This document shows, in pieces, positions 1 to 10,200 of a stretch of 64,000 nt of DNA. The stretch lies in NCBI GenBank assembly GCA_930367215.1, contig OV884060.1, forward strand, positions 209,377,253-209,441,252, given 5' to 3'. Made by a program: the position numbers and the translations under genes. Each line of letters opens with the position of its first letter. The stretch's first letter is position 1. Under the pieces are notes generated by a model that saw only the letters and a program-made list of their open reading frames with translations, made no database searches and was not told where the DNA came from. This DNA comes from Pollenia angustigena. Lineage: Eukaryota; Arthropoda; Insecta; Diptera; Polleniidae.

Positions 1-138
1 GTAGTTTACATACACGTATTAATTTCTGTCTGACTTCTAATGTTTCATATGTAAACGCTTCGGGTAAGATTAAAAGAGAATTCAAAAAATGTCCGGCAAG
101 AAATGTCCCTAGTGTAAATTGGGACTAACCTTGAAATC

Positions 139-290
139 AGCTGTTTTCTTGAACGTAAATTGAAACACTCACTGGCAAGAGAATTTTAAAGGCAAGTTCG
201 TATCAATTTTTAAAAGTATGAGTGTATTGGTAAAAAAGTGTGAGTGTATTAAAACTTGATAGGCAAAACTTGATCGTGTAACCCTCAAGT
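139..290 (-). repeat. Solitary copy of the end of the 54479-55008 MITE
   Basis: On the minus strand this stretch is nearly identical to 54479-54628, including the end motif GGTTACACGATCAAG and two blocks reading ACACTCACAC / ACACTCATAC. Similarity stops abruptly near 139, so only one end of the element is present here or the other end was replaced. It is an inverted copy 54 kb away from its partner. Confidence 0.75.
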
Positions 291-1167
291 AACTCAAATT
301 TAGATTTAGTCAACTTAAGCAATTATTGCCACAGGTCTTTAAAATACAAATTGTATAGGAATTAAGTTTTAAAATCTAAATTATTTTTTTATGAATACGG
401 CAGTTAGCTGGTGTCTTTTTCGTGAGTAAAAATTCAATTACTTTCGACACATTCTTTTTTTTTTAGCAATTTCAAATAAAAGCTAAAATTTGCAACAAAT
501 ATGTTTGTTGCTTCCAAGTTTTTATTCAAATTCAAAAAAAAAATCTTTATTTCCGTCTTACTTTTGAAAAATATTAAAAGCACATATTCAAAAATTTTAA
601 TAGTCAAGTTTTATATTAAAAATTCAAAAATACGTTATTTAAATGAAGAGGAAATTGATTTTATTATTTCTTTTAATTAGGAAAAAAGAGCTATTAGGAG
701 AAATTTATTCACGAAATTTTTCTAAGTCAAAAAAAGTCACGTACATAAATATTTTTAAAACCTGTTTTCCCGTCTTAATTAAGTAACTTAATATTAGGGG
801 TGCGACGAATGGTGTTAGGCTCATATGAAAACAAATATTTTTGTATATAAATATATGTACATAGTCTTAAGTATGTTTAAAAAAAAGAGAATAACTTGAA
901 AAATAAACATACGTGGGACACGGATTTCGAACGAGAAATTCGTTAACACAACTTACATTTAAAACAAAATCAATTTTAGAACATTGTTTTTGTTTTAAAT
1001 GTAAGTTAAGCGAACCCCTTTCAAATATGATGTCGTCCTAATGAAATTCACACACTCTTAACTAAACAAACTTATTGAATAACTTATTTAAAAACTACAA
1101 CAATTGCAGTTAAAATTGTTTAGGAAACAACTTAATGGATTTTAAACTTTTGAAATCTTTGTGAAAT
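291..1167. other. AT-rich stretch without a recognisable gene; contains a perfect 20-bp palindrome
   Basis: No exon or domain is visible. At 950-1007 there is a hairpin with two perfect 20-base arms (AACTTACATTTAAAACAAAA and its complement) and an 18-base loop. A related but imperfect copy of one arm is seen near 38006. It could be a very short foldback element. Confidence 0.5.
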
Positions 1168-1412
1168 CGCTCATTTGCTGCAAGACCGTCATAACTCAAA
1201 AAATTAAATTTTGGAGTTAGAGATGCAGAATTTTTCGCTTTGTTTTTCTTTATATTGTGTATTAAATTCATCTTTATGTCTTTTATACTTTCCCAGTTTG
1301 ACGAGAATGTGTCTTGTTTGTTTCTAAGTAGTTAGTGCAAATCAAAAAGTTTAAATGCGTTTATCTCGAAATGGATTTTTTTGAGTTATGCCGGTCTTGC
1401 AGCAAATGAGCG
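1168..1412. mobile_element. MITE with CGCTCATTTGCTGCAAGACC ends
   Basis: Terminal inverted repeats of about 35-40 bases face each other at 1168 and 1412 and continue into TCATAACTCAAAAAA. The centre has no coding capacity. A single related end lies at about 45048-45083, so the family has more than one copy in the window. Confidence 0.7.
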
Positions 1413-1738
1413 AAATGTTTTAATAATTTTGAAATTTTCTTAAAAGCTGTCTTGAAAAGAAAAAATGGTACCTATGATGAGGTAAATTTAAAAAAAATTG
1501 TATTTTCTGGAACAAATACACCCTTATAAACTTTATACAGTGGTTTCCCGATTTAACGAACTCTCGATTTAGCGAATTCGAGATTTAACGAACAGGCATA
1601 AATTGTACCTAAGGTACTGTGTATAACGAATTAAAATCTAATTTGGTACTCGATGTAACGAACAAATAAAATTAATATACAAAAAATTAGAGTAAGTAGA
1701 ACCTTTTTACCTTTATCATACATGAAAATTATTTATCT

Positions 1739-2330
1739 GAGAAGGCAATTTTAAATGCAGATGAGTTCGGGTTATTTTGGAAAATGCTTCCTGACGGGAC
1801 TTATGTACATGCAGAGGAAAACAGCACCCCTGGTTGGTAAATGGCAAAAGAAGAAAAACTTTGATGCTATCAGCTAACGCAAACGGTTCCAAAACAATCA
1901 GTCCACTACTTATCGAAAAAGCACAGAATCCTCGCTCGTTTAGAAACGATGTTTTACCATTGGATTACGCATTGTCACATATGTATGTAAACAATGTTTG
2001 ACAAAGTGGTAGAATCAGTTAACGGCAGAAGACATTAACCAATAGATAGAGGACGATATGCATATCTTAAGTTTTTTTGGATGAGGACGCAGATGCAGAA
2101 ATTAATACAGGATTAGAAAACGATGTGCCTGCTTATGAAGGGGTAAAAATTAAAAACAGCGATGTAATCAAAAGCTTTGATGTATGTATCCAGTAGGGAC
2201 AGGAAAATAATATCGATATATCCACGGCATTAATTTTACGTGAGCTTCAAGAGAAAGCAATTGAAATTTTTCTAAAGAAATCGCAAAAACAAACGTCAAT
2301 AACAAGTTGCTTTAAATAATTAGTAGTTTT
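1739..2330 (+). pseudogene. Remnant of a pogo/jerky-type transposase
   Basis: Translated pieces such as NADEFGLFWKMLPDGTYVHA correspond to the conserved DDE-1 block of Tigger/jerky transposases (NADETGLFW in functional relatives). In-frame stops and frameshifts break the rest, and the N-terminal DNA-binding part is not seen. Confidence 0.65.
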
Positions 2331-2373
2331 TTCTTATTATTTTTTAAATAATTACTTTTTTCATTAATTATGG

Positions 2374-2613
2374 GCCATGTCACAGAGTACAATTCCGTTC
2401 GGAATGATTCCGTTCGGAATTGAAGAAAACATATTTGTTTGTTGATGTAAAGTGTATTTTGATAGTTTAATGGCCTTTCAGATACAGACAACTCCCATAC
2501 CGTTCATGAAAACAAAAATTGTTTCATTCCGAAACATTTTTTCGTCATTTTCTGAAGCACCAAAATACGGAATGAATTCCGTTTCCGAACGGAATTGTAC
2601 TCTGTGACATGGC
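2374..2613. mobile_element. 240-bp MITE nested in the pogo-like element
   Basis: The ends are the 20-mer GCCATGTCACAGAGTACAAT and its complement, followed by repeats of TTCCGTTCGGAA. It lies inside 1538-2731 and so is the younger insertion. The target duplication is unclear. Confidence 0.75.
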
Positions 2614-2747
2614 TGTATGACATGATATGAAATTTAAATATCATAATATTTTTAAGTACTGGATTTAACGAATTTTTCAATTTAACGAACAGGGCTGACA
2701 ATCAATTGTTCGTTAAATCGGGAAACCACTGTATATGATTGTGTTTT

Positions 2748-3264
2748 AGAGTGGTTCGAAAAAAAACTTTTTTTGTCAGTCCCCCCTAGGATTAAAGATA
2801 ATGTAAAAACAATTCCAAAAATTATTTTTTTATTTTTTTGCCACGCCTAGAAATACCACCCTTTTAGTTTTTTGTTCACTGTGTCGCCATTTTCAGTCCG
2901 ATCATAAACTTTTGTATATCGGTGTTCATGGCTCTGTAAGGGCTACATTTTTGTATTTAATAGTTTTTTTATACAGAAGTTGTATCAAAATAACACGGCT
3001 TCATTTTAGTTTAAAAATATTTAGCGTTTGGGAGGGTATAAACCGAGCTTTTGAAAGACATGACTAGAATTTGCGTGGTATAAAAAAAACTATTAAAGAC
3101 AGAAATGTAGCCATTACAAAGCCATGAACACCGATATACAAAATTTTATGATCGGACTAAAAATGGCGTGGCAAAAAAATAAAAAAAGTTATTTTTGGAA
3201 TTGTTTTTACATTATCTTTAATCCTATGGGGGGACTGACAAAAAATTTTTTTTCGAACCACTCT
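2748..3264. mobile_element. 517-bp MITE with AGAGTGGTTCGAA ends
   Basis: Imperfect inverted repeats of about 75 bases (AGAGTGGTTCGAAAAAAAAC, then TTTGTCAGTCCCCC and AAGATAATGTAAAAACAATT) bound a non-coding centre that is itself partly palindromic. A related diverged half-element lies at about 7690-7915. Confidence 0.75.
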
Positions 3265-4807
3265 ATTGTATTTCTCTGACCTGTTTTTTTTATGTGAGTT
3301 AACTTTGATTGGCCTTTTTTAATTGTTAAAAACCGGCCTAAGATTTTAGAAGCCCCACAAAACCAGAATTGGGCTTAATAATTTATTCGAATTTTGTGAC
3401 TGTAGTAAACAATATCTCCAATATAGAATCTTCTTTTGGAAAACACATTTACAAGCTATCTTACGGCCTATTTCACCAAGTCTAGCTAAAACTGACTATT
3501 ACTTTAACTTCCAGTTAACAATATGTTATTGACAGTTATAACCAGAGAAACCATAAATATGCAATTGCATGTTTTCCCTTGTGCGACCAATGAAGGCAGA
3601 AACAATATATTTATCTGTTTTAGAGCCTTTTATGAATTTTTGGCATCGATTTGTGAGTGCATATTTTTGCATATTTTACCGTTTGCAGCATTTTTTGCAT
3701 AATTTATTTAAAAGAGCATTTTTTAAGTTTATAGCGCATATTTTTCCTTTTTAAAGCATATTTTGCCTTTTTGAGGCATATTTTGGTACATGTTAAATTT
3801 TTTAGATGACTACAAGAGCTTTAGCAGCAAATAAATTTTGTTTTTGGGAAAATTTTTATTTTTTAAATATCTATCCGTAACTCAAAGTGTTGCTTCAACT
3901 TTGCCATCTACATTTAATTTTTACTCGAAAATTGAAAGACAAAGCAGGTTGTCAATAAACTTAAAAATTGTATATATGGGCAAAAATTAAGGAAAATTCA
4001 TATTCGTTTTTGGCGATGTGTGTAAAACAGAAATCTGTACGAATCTTTTTGTATGCCGTTCGATTTAGAATCACATTTTAAAGGGATCTAACGATGTCCA
4101 TCCGTCCGTTTGGCTGGTGCAAGTTAATTCTGTTCGCAAAGTACAAGTTGCAATCTTGTAGATATTTCGATCAAATTTGGAAAATACATTTTAATTGTAC
4201 TAGGACGAATTCTACGTAAATGGTGAGAATCTGTTTATAATTTTACATACTCTCCATAAAAACTTCTTTTCAAATTAGACTTTGTGTCCGAAAACCATCT
4301 TGTTCTGTTTGTATTTAGATTAAATCGCCCCAAAAATATTTTACTGCAAATTAAATAATTTTCGATCTATAAAAAGCTTTAACTGCCTTTGAAATGTTAC
4401 CATTATTAACAATTTAGCGACCGTCCTTGAAATACCTTTAAGACAAAAAATCTCATATGGATGTTGATATCTAGATAATACTCGGTAAAAATAACTCTTA
4501 TATGAATTTTAACCTCAAAACATAACTTTGTTTTGTGAGCCCATGACTACCCATCGTTTCCAAATAGGATAAATAATTATGGATTTATCTATGTTTATAA
4601 ACTTCATATATACCTCCCCTTGTGGTCCTATTTTTGAAAAACTGTAAGCTTATGTGCCCATATAGATATGGATCTATCTATGGTTTAAATTTCATTAAAA
4701 TCGGTTTGAGAGGCAGAAATTTACCCTATCTCCCCTCGTGGTCATATTTTTTAAGCAATACATACCTTTTGTATCCATATAGCGAGTCGGAAAGAACCAA
4801 ACCAATT
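3265..4807. other. 1.5-kb AT-rich stretch with no recognised feature
   Basis: Short open frames here have no domain or codon signature. There are weak repeated phrases (GCATATTTTT-type runs at 3650-3790, and CCCATATAGATATGGATCTAT around 4655). No exon or intact transposon end was found. Confidence 0.4.
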
Positions 4808-5082
4808 GTAGGGGGATGTAAGAAAAGATAAACTCACTGTTTATTGTAGGTGTTTTGTTTAAGCTTTGATATTGTTACAAGTAAGACTTAGAGTGTTTAT
4901 AATTCTTATTCGCTTTAGGGGTTTATTTGTTTAATATTTTTGGCTTTTCTAAAATCTTTGGAAAAGGTTTCCTGATGAGCTGGCCTAAGCAACCAGTGAA
5001 ATGCGCATAGAGGCTAGCTTTCCCTCGACAATAAATTCCAGTGTATTTATCAAATATGGCAAATTGGGAATTTAGCACGTAC
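4808..5082. repeat. Dispersed repeat, direct copy of 19010-19274
   Basis: About 270 bases align without large gaps to 19010-19274, from ATGTAAGAAAAG to AATTTAGCACGT. Neither copy has obvious inverted ends, so this is probably an internal piece of an unidentified element. Confidence 0.7.
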
Positions 5083-5599
5083 GGAAATTGTATTAATAAT
5101 TTCCTAAAACGTTGTTTTTTCATAAATATTGTGTTGTGCTATCTAACACACACGTTTTTTTTTTTTTTTTTTGTTAAAAAGTGCTATCTACATAAAAAAA
5201 TATTATCAAAAAATAAGAAGCCAATCTTTTATGAATTTTTAAAAAACAAAAATTTCGAAATTTTGATAAAATAATTATTTTTTTCCCACAAAAAAATTAT
5301 GTTTCTAAAACGATTGCTAATATTAAAAAAAAAGTTTGACTTTCCTTAAAATTTCGGAATTTCGGTTTTTTAGTAATTTCAATAAACTGAACCGTTTTTG
5401 AGATACGCAAGTATATGTTGTGCAACCTCCTCCATTTTCTAAATAACGGTATATCTCGAAAACAAGAGCTAACCTAAAAAAACGGGGGGCACCATTGGAT
5501 TCAGCGTGCCCAAATTATGCTAAAACGCCATGTGCCGGGCTTGTCTAATTTTACAACTAGCACAGTGTTATTTGTATAGATACATATATACATATAGAT

Positions 5600-6204
5600 A
5601 TGCAGTTCTGTTCAAAAAAATATATTCACCATGATCAAAAACATCCCCATACCAATATAATTCCTGCACCATGTTTAATGGTTTTTGTTGTTTACTGTGG
5701 AAGGAGTTCAGTGTTCGGGGGTCTTCTTACAGTCAAACTTCTTCTGTGAGAGTCACACAAATTAACGTTTCGTCAGACCATAAAATATTTCTCTACTTAT
5801 GCATACTTATGCTGTTTTGCAAATTTTTATCTTCTTTTTATGTGTTGTTGTTTAGATAAAAATTTAACTTTCCTGCTTCTTATGGCTTTAAAATTTTTTT
5901 CTGATTTAAAACCTTCTAATTGTTGCAGTGGAAATATCAATGTTATATTCTTTTTTAATGGCAAAAGAGGTTGCAAATGGGTATTTTTTCACATGGCGAA
6001 CAATTTTTCTTTCCATAAGGAGTGTAATTTTGTTTTTTTTCTTCTAGTTTCTGCCTTAAACTTATAATTTACTGCGTTTTGGATCATTTTATATGAGCAG
6101 CCGATAATTGCTACAATTTTTCTACAGCTTTTGCCTTCATTATTAAGTTTCTTTATTGTTTCCCTGACTTTAGGACTGCAGTGTTTACCGCTGCCCATTT
6201 CCAA
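5600..6204 (-). pseudogene. Degenerate Tc1-like transposase
   Basis: The minus strand starts at 6204 with a helix-turn-helix region typical of Tc1 transposases (SPKVRETIKKLNNEGKSCRK). Further on come broken catalytic-domain pieces, including WSDETLICV, RPPNTELLP and KHGAGIILVWGCF, which match the WSDE..., RRP and VMVWGCF blocks of the family. At least three frame breaks separate them. No terminal repeats were found nearby. Confidence 0.75.
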
Positions 6205-6694
6205 TTCTAAAGTTTAATTGTTTACTTGATTTTTTAAATATTATTATTAAAAATCAATTAGACTTACTGTTTGGTGCAATTACTTTAAAACAACACGTGC
6301 TCTTACAACCAAATCTATGCTTACAATAAAGGAAAGAAGAGTGGCGCTTGCAGTTTTTGAAATGTAATGGGATTATATTCATAAGAGATCAGAAAACAAA
6401 CTGCAGTTACATTTTTACATATACTTCTTACTATAAGAGATTTAGAAGAAGTTGATTTTTTGGAGAGCAGGAGAATCCGAAAGGTCCACCGCAACAAAAA
6501 AAATTATAAGTTCTTGAAAAGACTTTGTTTTATCATATTTTAACAGGAAATCAATCAAATTTAATAAAAGTAAAAAATTTTATATTTATTTATAACCCAT
6601 TTCGAGATTTATGAATGCAAAGTCGAACAAGTGCAACTTTTCTTATTTGGATATTTCTATTGCTCGTTTTGCTATGATAAAAGTTCTTTAAGAG

Positions 6695-7118
6695 CAGGGA
6701 TGTCAGCGCCATACACAATTGTGGAAATTAATTCACATGTACGCTTACGCTCTTTTATTTTGCGAGCGTAAAATATAATTGTTTACTGAGAAACACTCTC
6801 ATTCAGCGGGAAATATCGCAAATATCGCAAGGCCTGTTTTGAGGCCTCTAAACATAAATAATATATTAATAGTTGTGCAAGGCGAATTTATTACAGGTGG
6901 TCTTAAAAGCCCTGCTGATAACTTTTTTTGTTAGCTTTATCATTGTTGGATGTCAAAATTTTGTTTATTATCTTGTTTCTGTTTTGTTTTATTTCTGTTT
7001 TCTTTAGAAAAGATCAGTAATTAGGCCTCACAATAGGCCTCGCAACCGCGCATTTCAACCGATGGGAATGCAAGAGATAAAAGTAATCTCACCAACACAA
7101 TCATAATTGACACCCCTG
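6695..7118. mobile_element. hAT-type MITE with target duplication TTTAAGAG
   Basis: The element starts CAGGGATGTCAG and ends in the complement of CAGGGGTGTCAA. It is flanked by a perfect 8-bp direct repeat TTTAAGAG (6687-6694 and 7119-7126), diagnostic of hAT-like transposition. Inside, AAGGCCTGTTTTGAGGCCTC (from about 6829) and its counterpart near 7023-7043 form a second inverted repeat. That inner unit contains a piece starting CAAGGCGAATTTATTACAGG, related to 15198-15422. No coding region remains. Confidence 0.9.
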
Positions 7119-7689
7119 TTTAAGAGAGACATTATGCATTGACTTTTTCTCTCTAAAACATTGGTGCTCAAAAATGTTTCGCATATGTATTGAGAGAGAA
7201 TTTTAAAATACAGAGTTACGCAAAACTATGCGCACCAGTTTTATTTAAATTTAATAGAAAGAAATAGTTTTGGTTGAAAAACATTTATAATAATACAGTC
7301 AAAACTAAATTTTCTATTTTTTTTTTTTTTTTTTTGGCTTTTAAAATTTTAAAAACCCGTAAGAATTGGAAGTTTTCCAATTTTACTATAAAAAAAAAAT
7401 TCAGTGTGAACTGCGAGCATGTTTGTATATAAAAAGTAAGAATTATATCCAAAAAACTGCAATAAAATCTTGTACATTTATGCTTTTATGACAGTTTCGT
7501 TAAAGCATTAAAAAATTTTTTTAATTTTATTACTTATCCTGCACACTGTATTTGAAACAAGATCAACTCTTGTTGCGTGTCATAAAATCTATACATACGT
7601 AGTTTTAGAAGGACTTTCTTGACACATAAAAAAATTGGACATTTGGGGGAAGGATCCGAGATGGCATAAGTGGCGCCCAGAATTATGGA

Positions 7690-7915
7690 TGGGATTAAAA
7701 AGTCACAAAAGACAGAAATGCAGCCACTATCAAGCCATGAACAACGATATTCAATATGATGAGATCGGACTTTAAATGGCAGCGCAAAATATAAAAAACC
7801 AAAAGGGCTGTATTTTGGGGCGTGACAAAAAAAAATGTTTCCTGTTTTAGAAACTTCATTGACATATCTTTTATTCTAGGAGGTGACAGGCACAACTTTT
7901 TTTTTGTATGGAGGT
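7690..7915. repeat. Diverged half of the 2748-3264 MITE family
   Basis: Motifs AAGACAGAAATG, AAGCCATGAACA and GATCGGACT occur in the same order as at 3095-3165, and the end has a related GTGACAGGCACAACTTT block. It is clearly diverged and truncated. Confidence 0.5.
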
Positions 7916-7931
7916 CGACCTAGTCTAATCA

Positions 7932-8356
7932 ACATATATATCATGATAGAAAAAAATGTCATGTGCGACAGATCACGTGCGACAGCGATTAAAGCTAAAT
8001 AAAAAAAAGTATACATTATTTTTATTTTAAATGACAGCCATATTTAAGAGATATGAGTGCATAACATTCTAAAATTTTTTTCATTCAAATATTGCCTCAG
8101 GTTTCGCTGAAATCGGCATTCGAATTAATGGCCACAAAAACCACTTCTGTTTTCGTCACGTGCAAATGCCTTGTTTTTTTGCAATTTTCTTGAAAATGAA
8201 ACAATTTATCAAAATGAATAATAGCACCAATAATAGGGCTAATTAATAGCTATAACTTGAATCTATTGCCAAAATAAAAATACGTTTTATTTTGACTTTT
8301 TTTAAACTTTAAATGTGTACGATGGTCACGTTCGACATGATGGAAATGCCCATATA
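7932..8356. mobile_element. Left-damaged member of the TATGGGCATTTCC-ended family
   Basis: The right end reads GGAAATGCCCATATA. Internal motifs CACTTCTGTTTTCGTCACGT and GTCACGTTCGACA are shared with 18240-18954. The left end is degenerate but keeps an inverted counterpart of the subterminal CACGTTCG-like motif. Confidence 0.6.
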
Positions 8357-8359
8357 CAT

Positions 8360-8610
8360 ATCGAGCCCTAATAGCATACATGATGTAACCAACAACATTT
8401 TAGATTATTATTTTTTGATGAAAATCGATAATTTTTGATCATTTGCATCATCTCTAAAAATCTCATATCTCTGGGAAGTACCGTTACGAAATGGGAGCAA
8501 AAGCAATTTCAAACGAAACCCTAGACTTGAAGCAATAATATTAAAAAAAAAAAACCTTCTGTAAAATTTTATTTTTGTTGGTTACATCATATTTGCTATA
8601 AGGGCTCGAT
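8360..8610. mobile_element. 251-bp MITE with ATCGAGCCCTAATAGCAT ends
   Basis: Inverted repeats of about 36 bases begin ATCGAGCCCT at 8360 and end AGGGCTCGAT at 8610, and both include GATGTAACCAACAA. It abuts the right end of the preceding element. There is no coding content. Confidence 0.8.
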
Positions 8611-8715
8611 ATATGTATATATTTTTATCTTATAAAATAAGTAGTCACCTATATGTAGGTATGTATAATCATTAAATTTAATTTGTTTTACAAAATAATT
8701 TTACGTACATACATA

Positions 8716-9455
8716 CAGTGACTCACATTTAAAGTCGGGCAGACGCATGAAAATATTTCTGCACGCTTAATCTCTGTTTTGATAAAAAAAAAATAAATAT
8801 CAATTTTGTCTATATTATCACAAAACCCCTTCTATTTAAAAACAAAAAAAAAAATTATTATATTCTATTATATTATTCTAAGTTGCGTCATTAAATGTAC
8901 ATGAAGGTAAAACTTGAAAAAAGTCACTTTCCGTCTCATAATAAAAGTCGGGCAAAGTAAGTATTTTTTTGCGCCACCTTTCTGATTCCCAACAGCATGT
9001 AAACGGCTTAGCTTCCATTTTATTGTTTTCTTCCAAACATCGGGACTAACCTTATTCCACTGTTCCTGCAAAGCAGTTTTCAAGGGTTGTTATGATGTAC
9101 ACAGCCCGTCCTGAGTACAAATTATCCCCATAAATGTTTAATGAAATTGAGATCGGGCCTTTGTGCAGGTGTTTTGAACACCTTGGGAGAATTATAAAGC
9201 AACAAATTTTTACATCAAGTGCTGGATGCTGAGGGGCGCTATCCTGATTGATTTTTAAGTTACTTTCAATGCCGAGACTATTTAATCATTCTTTCCAATT
9301 GGCCTTCAAATTTATTAAATTAACATGCTTGTTAATTATTCCATCGATAAAATGCAAGTTAACATCTCCCGAAGCTGCCATGTACCTCCAAGCCGATATA
9401 GCGTGCAGAAATATTTTCATGCGTGCGTCTGTCCGACTTTGAATGTGAGTCACTG
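8716..9455 (-). mobile_element. Internally deleted Tc1-like transposon
   Basis: Inverted repeats of about 50 bases start CAGTGACTCACATT at 8716 and end in the complement at 9455. Both ends are flanked by TA, the Tc1/mariner target. The repeats contain GTCGGGCAGACGCATGAAAA and its near-complement. The minus strand carries the C-terminal part of a transposase. Confidence 0.9.
8868..9380 (-). pseudogene. C-terminal fragment of a Tc1-like transposase
   Basis: Reading from about 9380 leftward, broken frames give FIDGIINKHVNLINL, then NSLGIESNLKINQDSAPQHP. The latter is the block of Tc1 proteins containing the second catalytic aspartate. Further on comes LQEQWNKVSPDVWKKTI, the usual tail. The SPDLNPIEN block is degraded. 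The N-terminus is absent, so the element cannot move itself. Confidence 0.75.
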
Positions 9456-10200
9456 TACGTTTTTTTTTTCGATATACATATGGGCATTTCCCCAGAATGG
9501 TCTACCAGGATGAAAAAATAAAATGTTGATTATCATCGTCTTTTATTGTTAATTATTATAAAAAAGTCTTTGTTTTTATAAAAGAATGGTTTCATAGCAT
9601 ATCTTAGCTGTTTTACTTGAGGAAATTGGGCTGGAAACTGGAAAATGTTATGTTTTTTTGTATTTTCTACTTCTAAAGCCATTTTGATATACTTATTTTA
9701 TATGCAAGAAATATGTTATGTTTACACGCTTTCTTCATAATCTCTCCATTACAATCAATTGGAAAAGGAGTATTAAGTTTTTTTGTTAAGGAAATTTGAA
9801 GACATTTATGGTTAAATGCATGGTAATAATAATTAAAAAAAACATATGGAAAAATCGTCCGTTCGCGATCCGCACGTTCGCGACCGGTACATAAGCCAAT
9901 TAAATAAAAACCAAGAGAGATATTTTATTTTGTAAATACTGCATGGAGACCTAAATTAATACACTTACAATAAATTAATCACTTTTGAGTATTCCGTTCC
10001 ATTACGCAGATTTTTACATTACACTACTGTCAGCCAAAGTTGACTTCTATTTTGCGTACGTTCGTGACCACACGTTTATAACTCTTATTATGAAAACTTA
10101 AACTCGATTGATATCTTTCTTTTGCACTAAACATAGAGCTACCCAAATGCTATCGAATCGAAAAAAAATGCTAGGAAAAGTTTTGTTTTCTATATTATTT

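Larger units (their letters stand above)
1538..2731 (+). mobile_element. Degenerate pogo/Tigger-like DNA transposon
   Basis: The ends are inverted repeats CAGTGGTTTCCCGATTTAAC, both flanked by TA, as expected for the Tc1/mariner-pogo superfamily. Several subterminal copies of CGATTTAACGAA lie just inside each end. Between about 1739 and 2330 the plus strand carries broken stretches resembling the DDE domain of jerky/Tigger proteins, starting NADEFGLFWKMLPDGT, with several stops and frame changes. A second element (2374-2613) has inserted near the right end. The element is dead. Confidence 0.8.

Noticed and set aside
5041..5274. 77-residue plus frame
   Set aside because: Lies partly in a dispersed repeat and a T-run; composition is dominated by Phe/Lys from AT-rich sequence.
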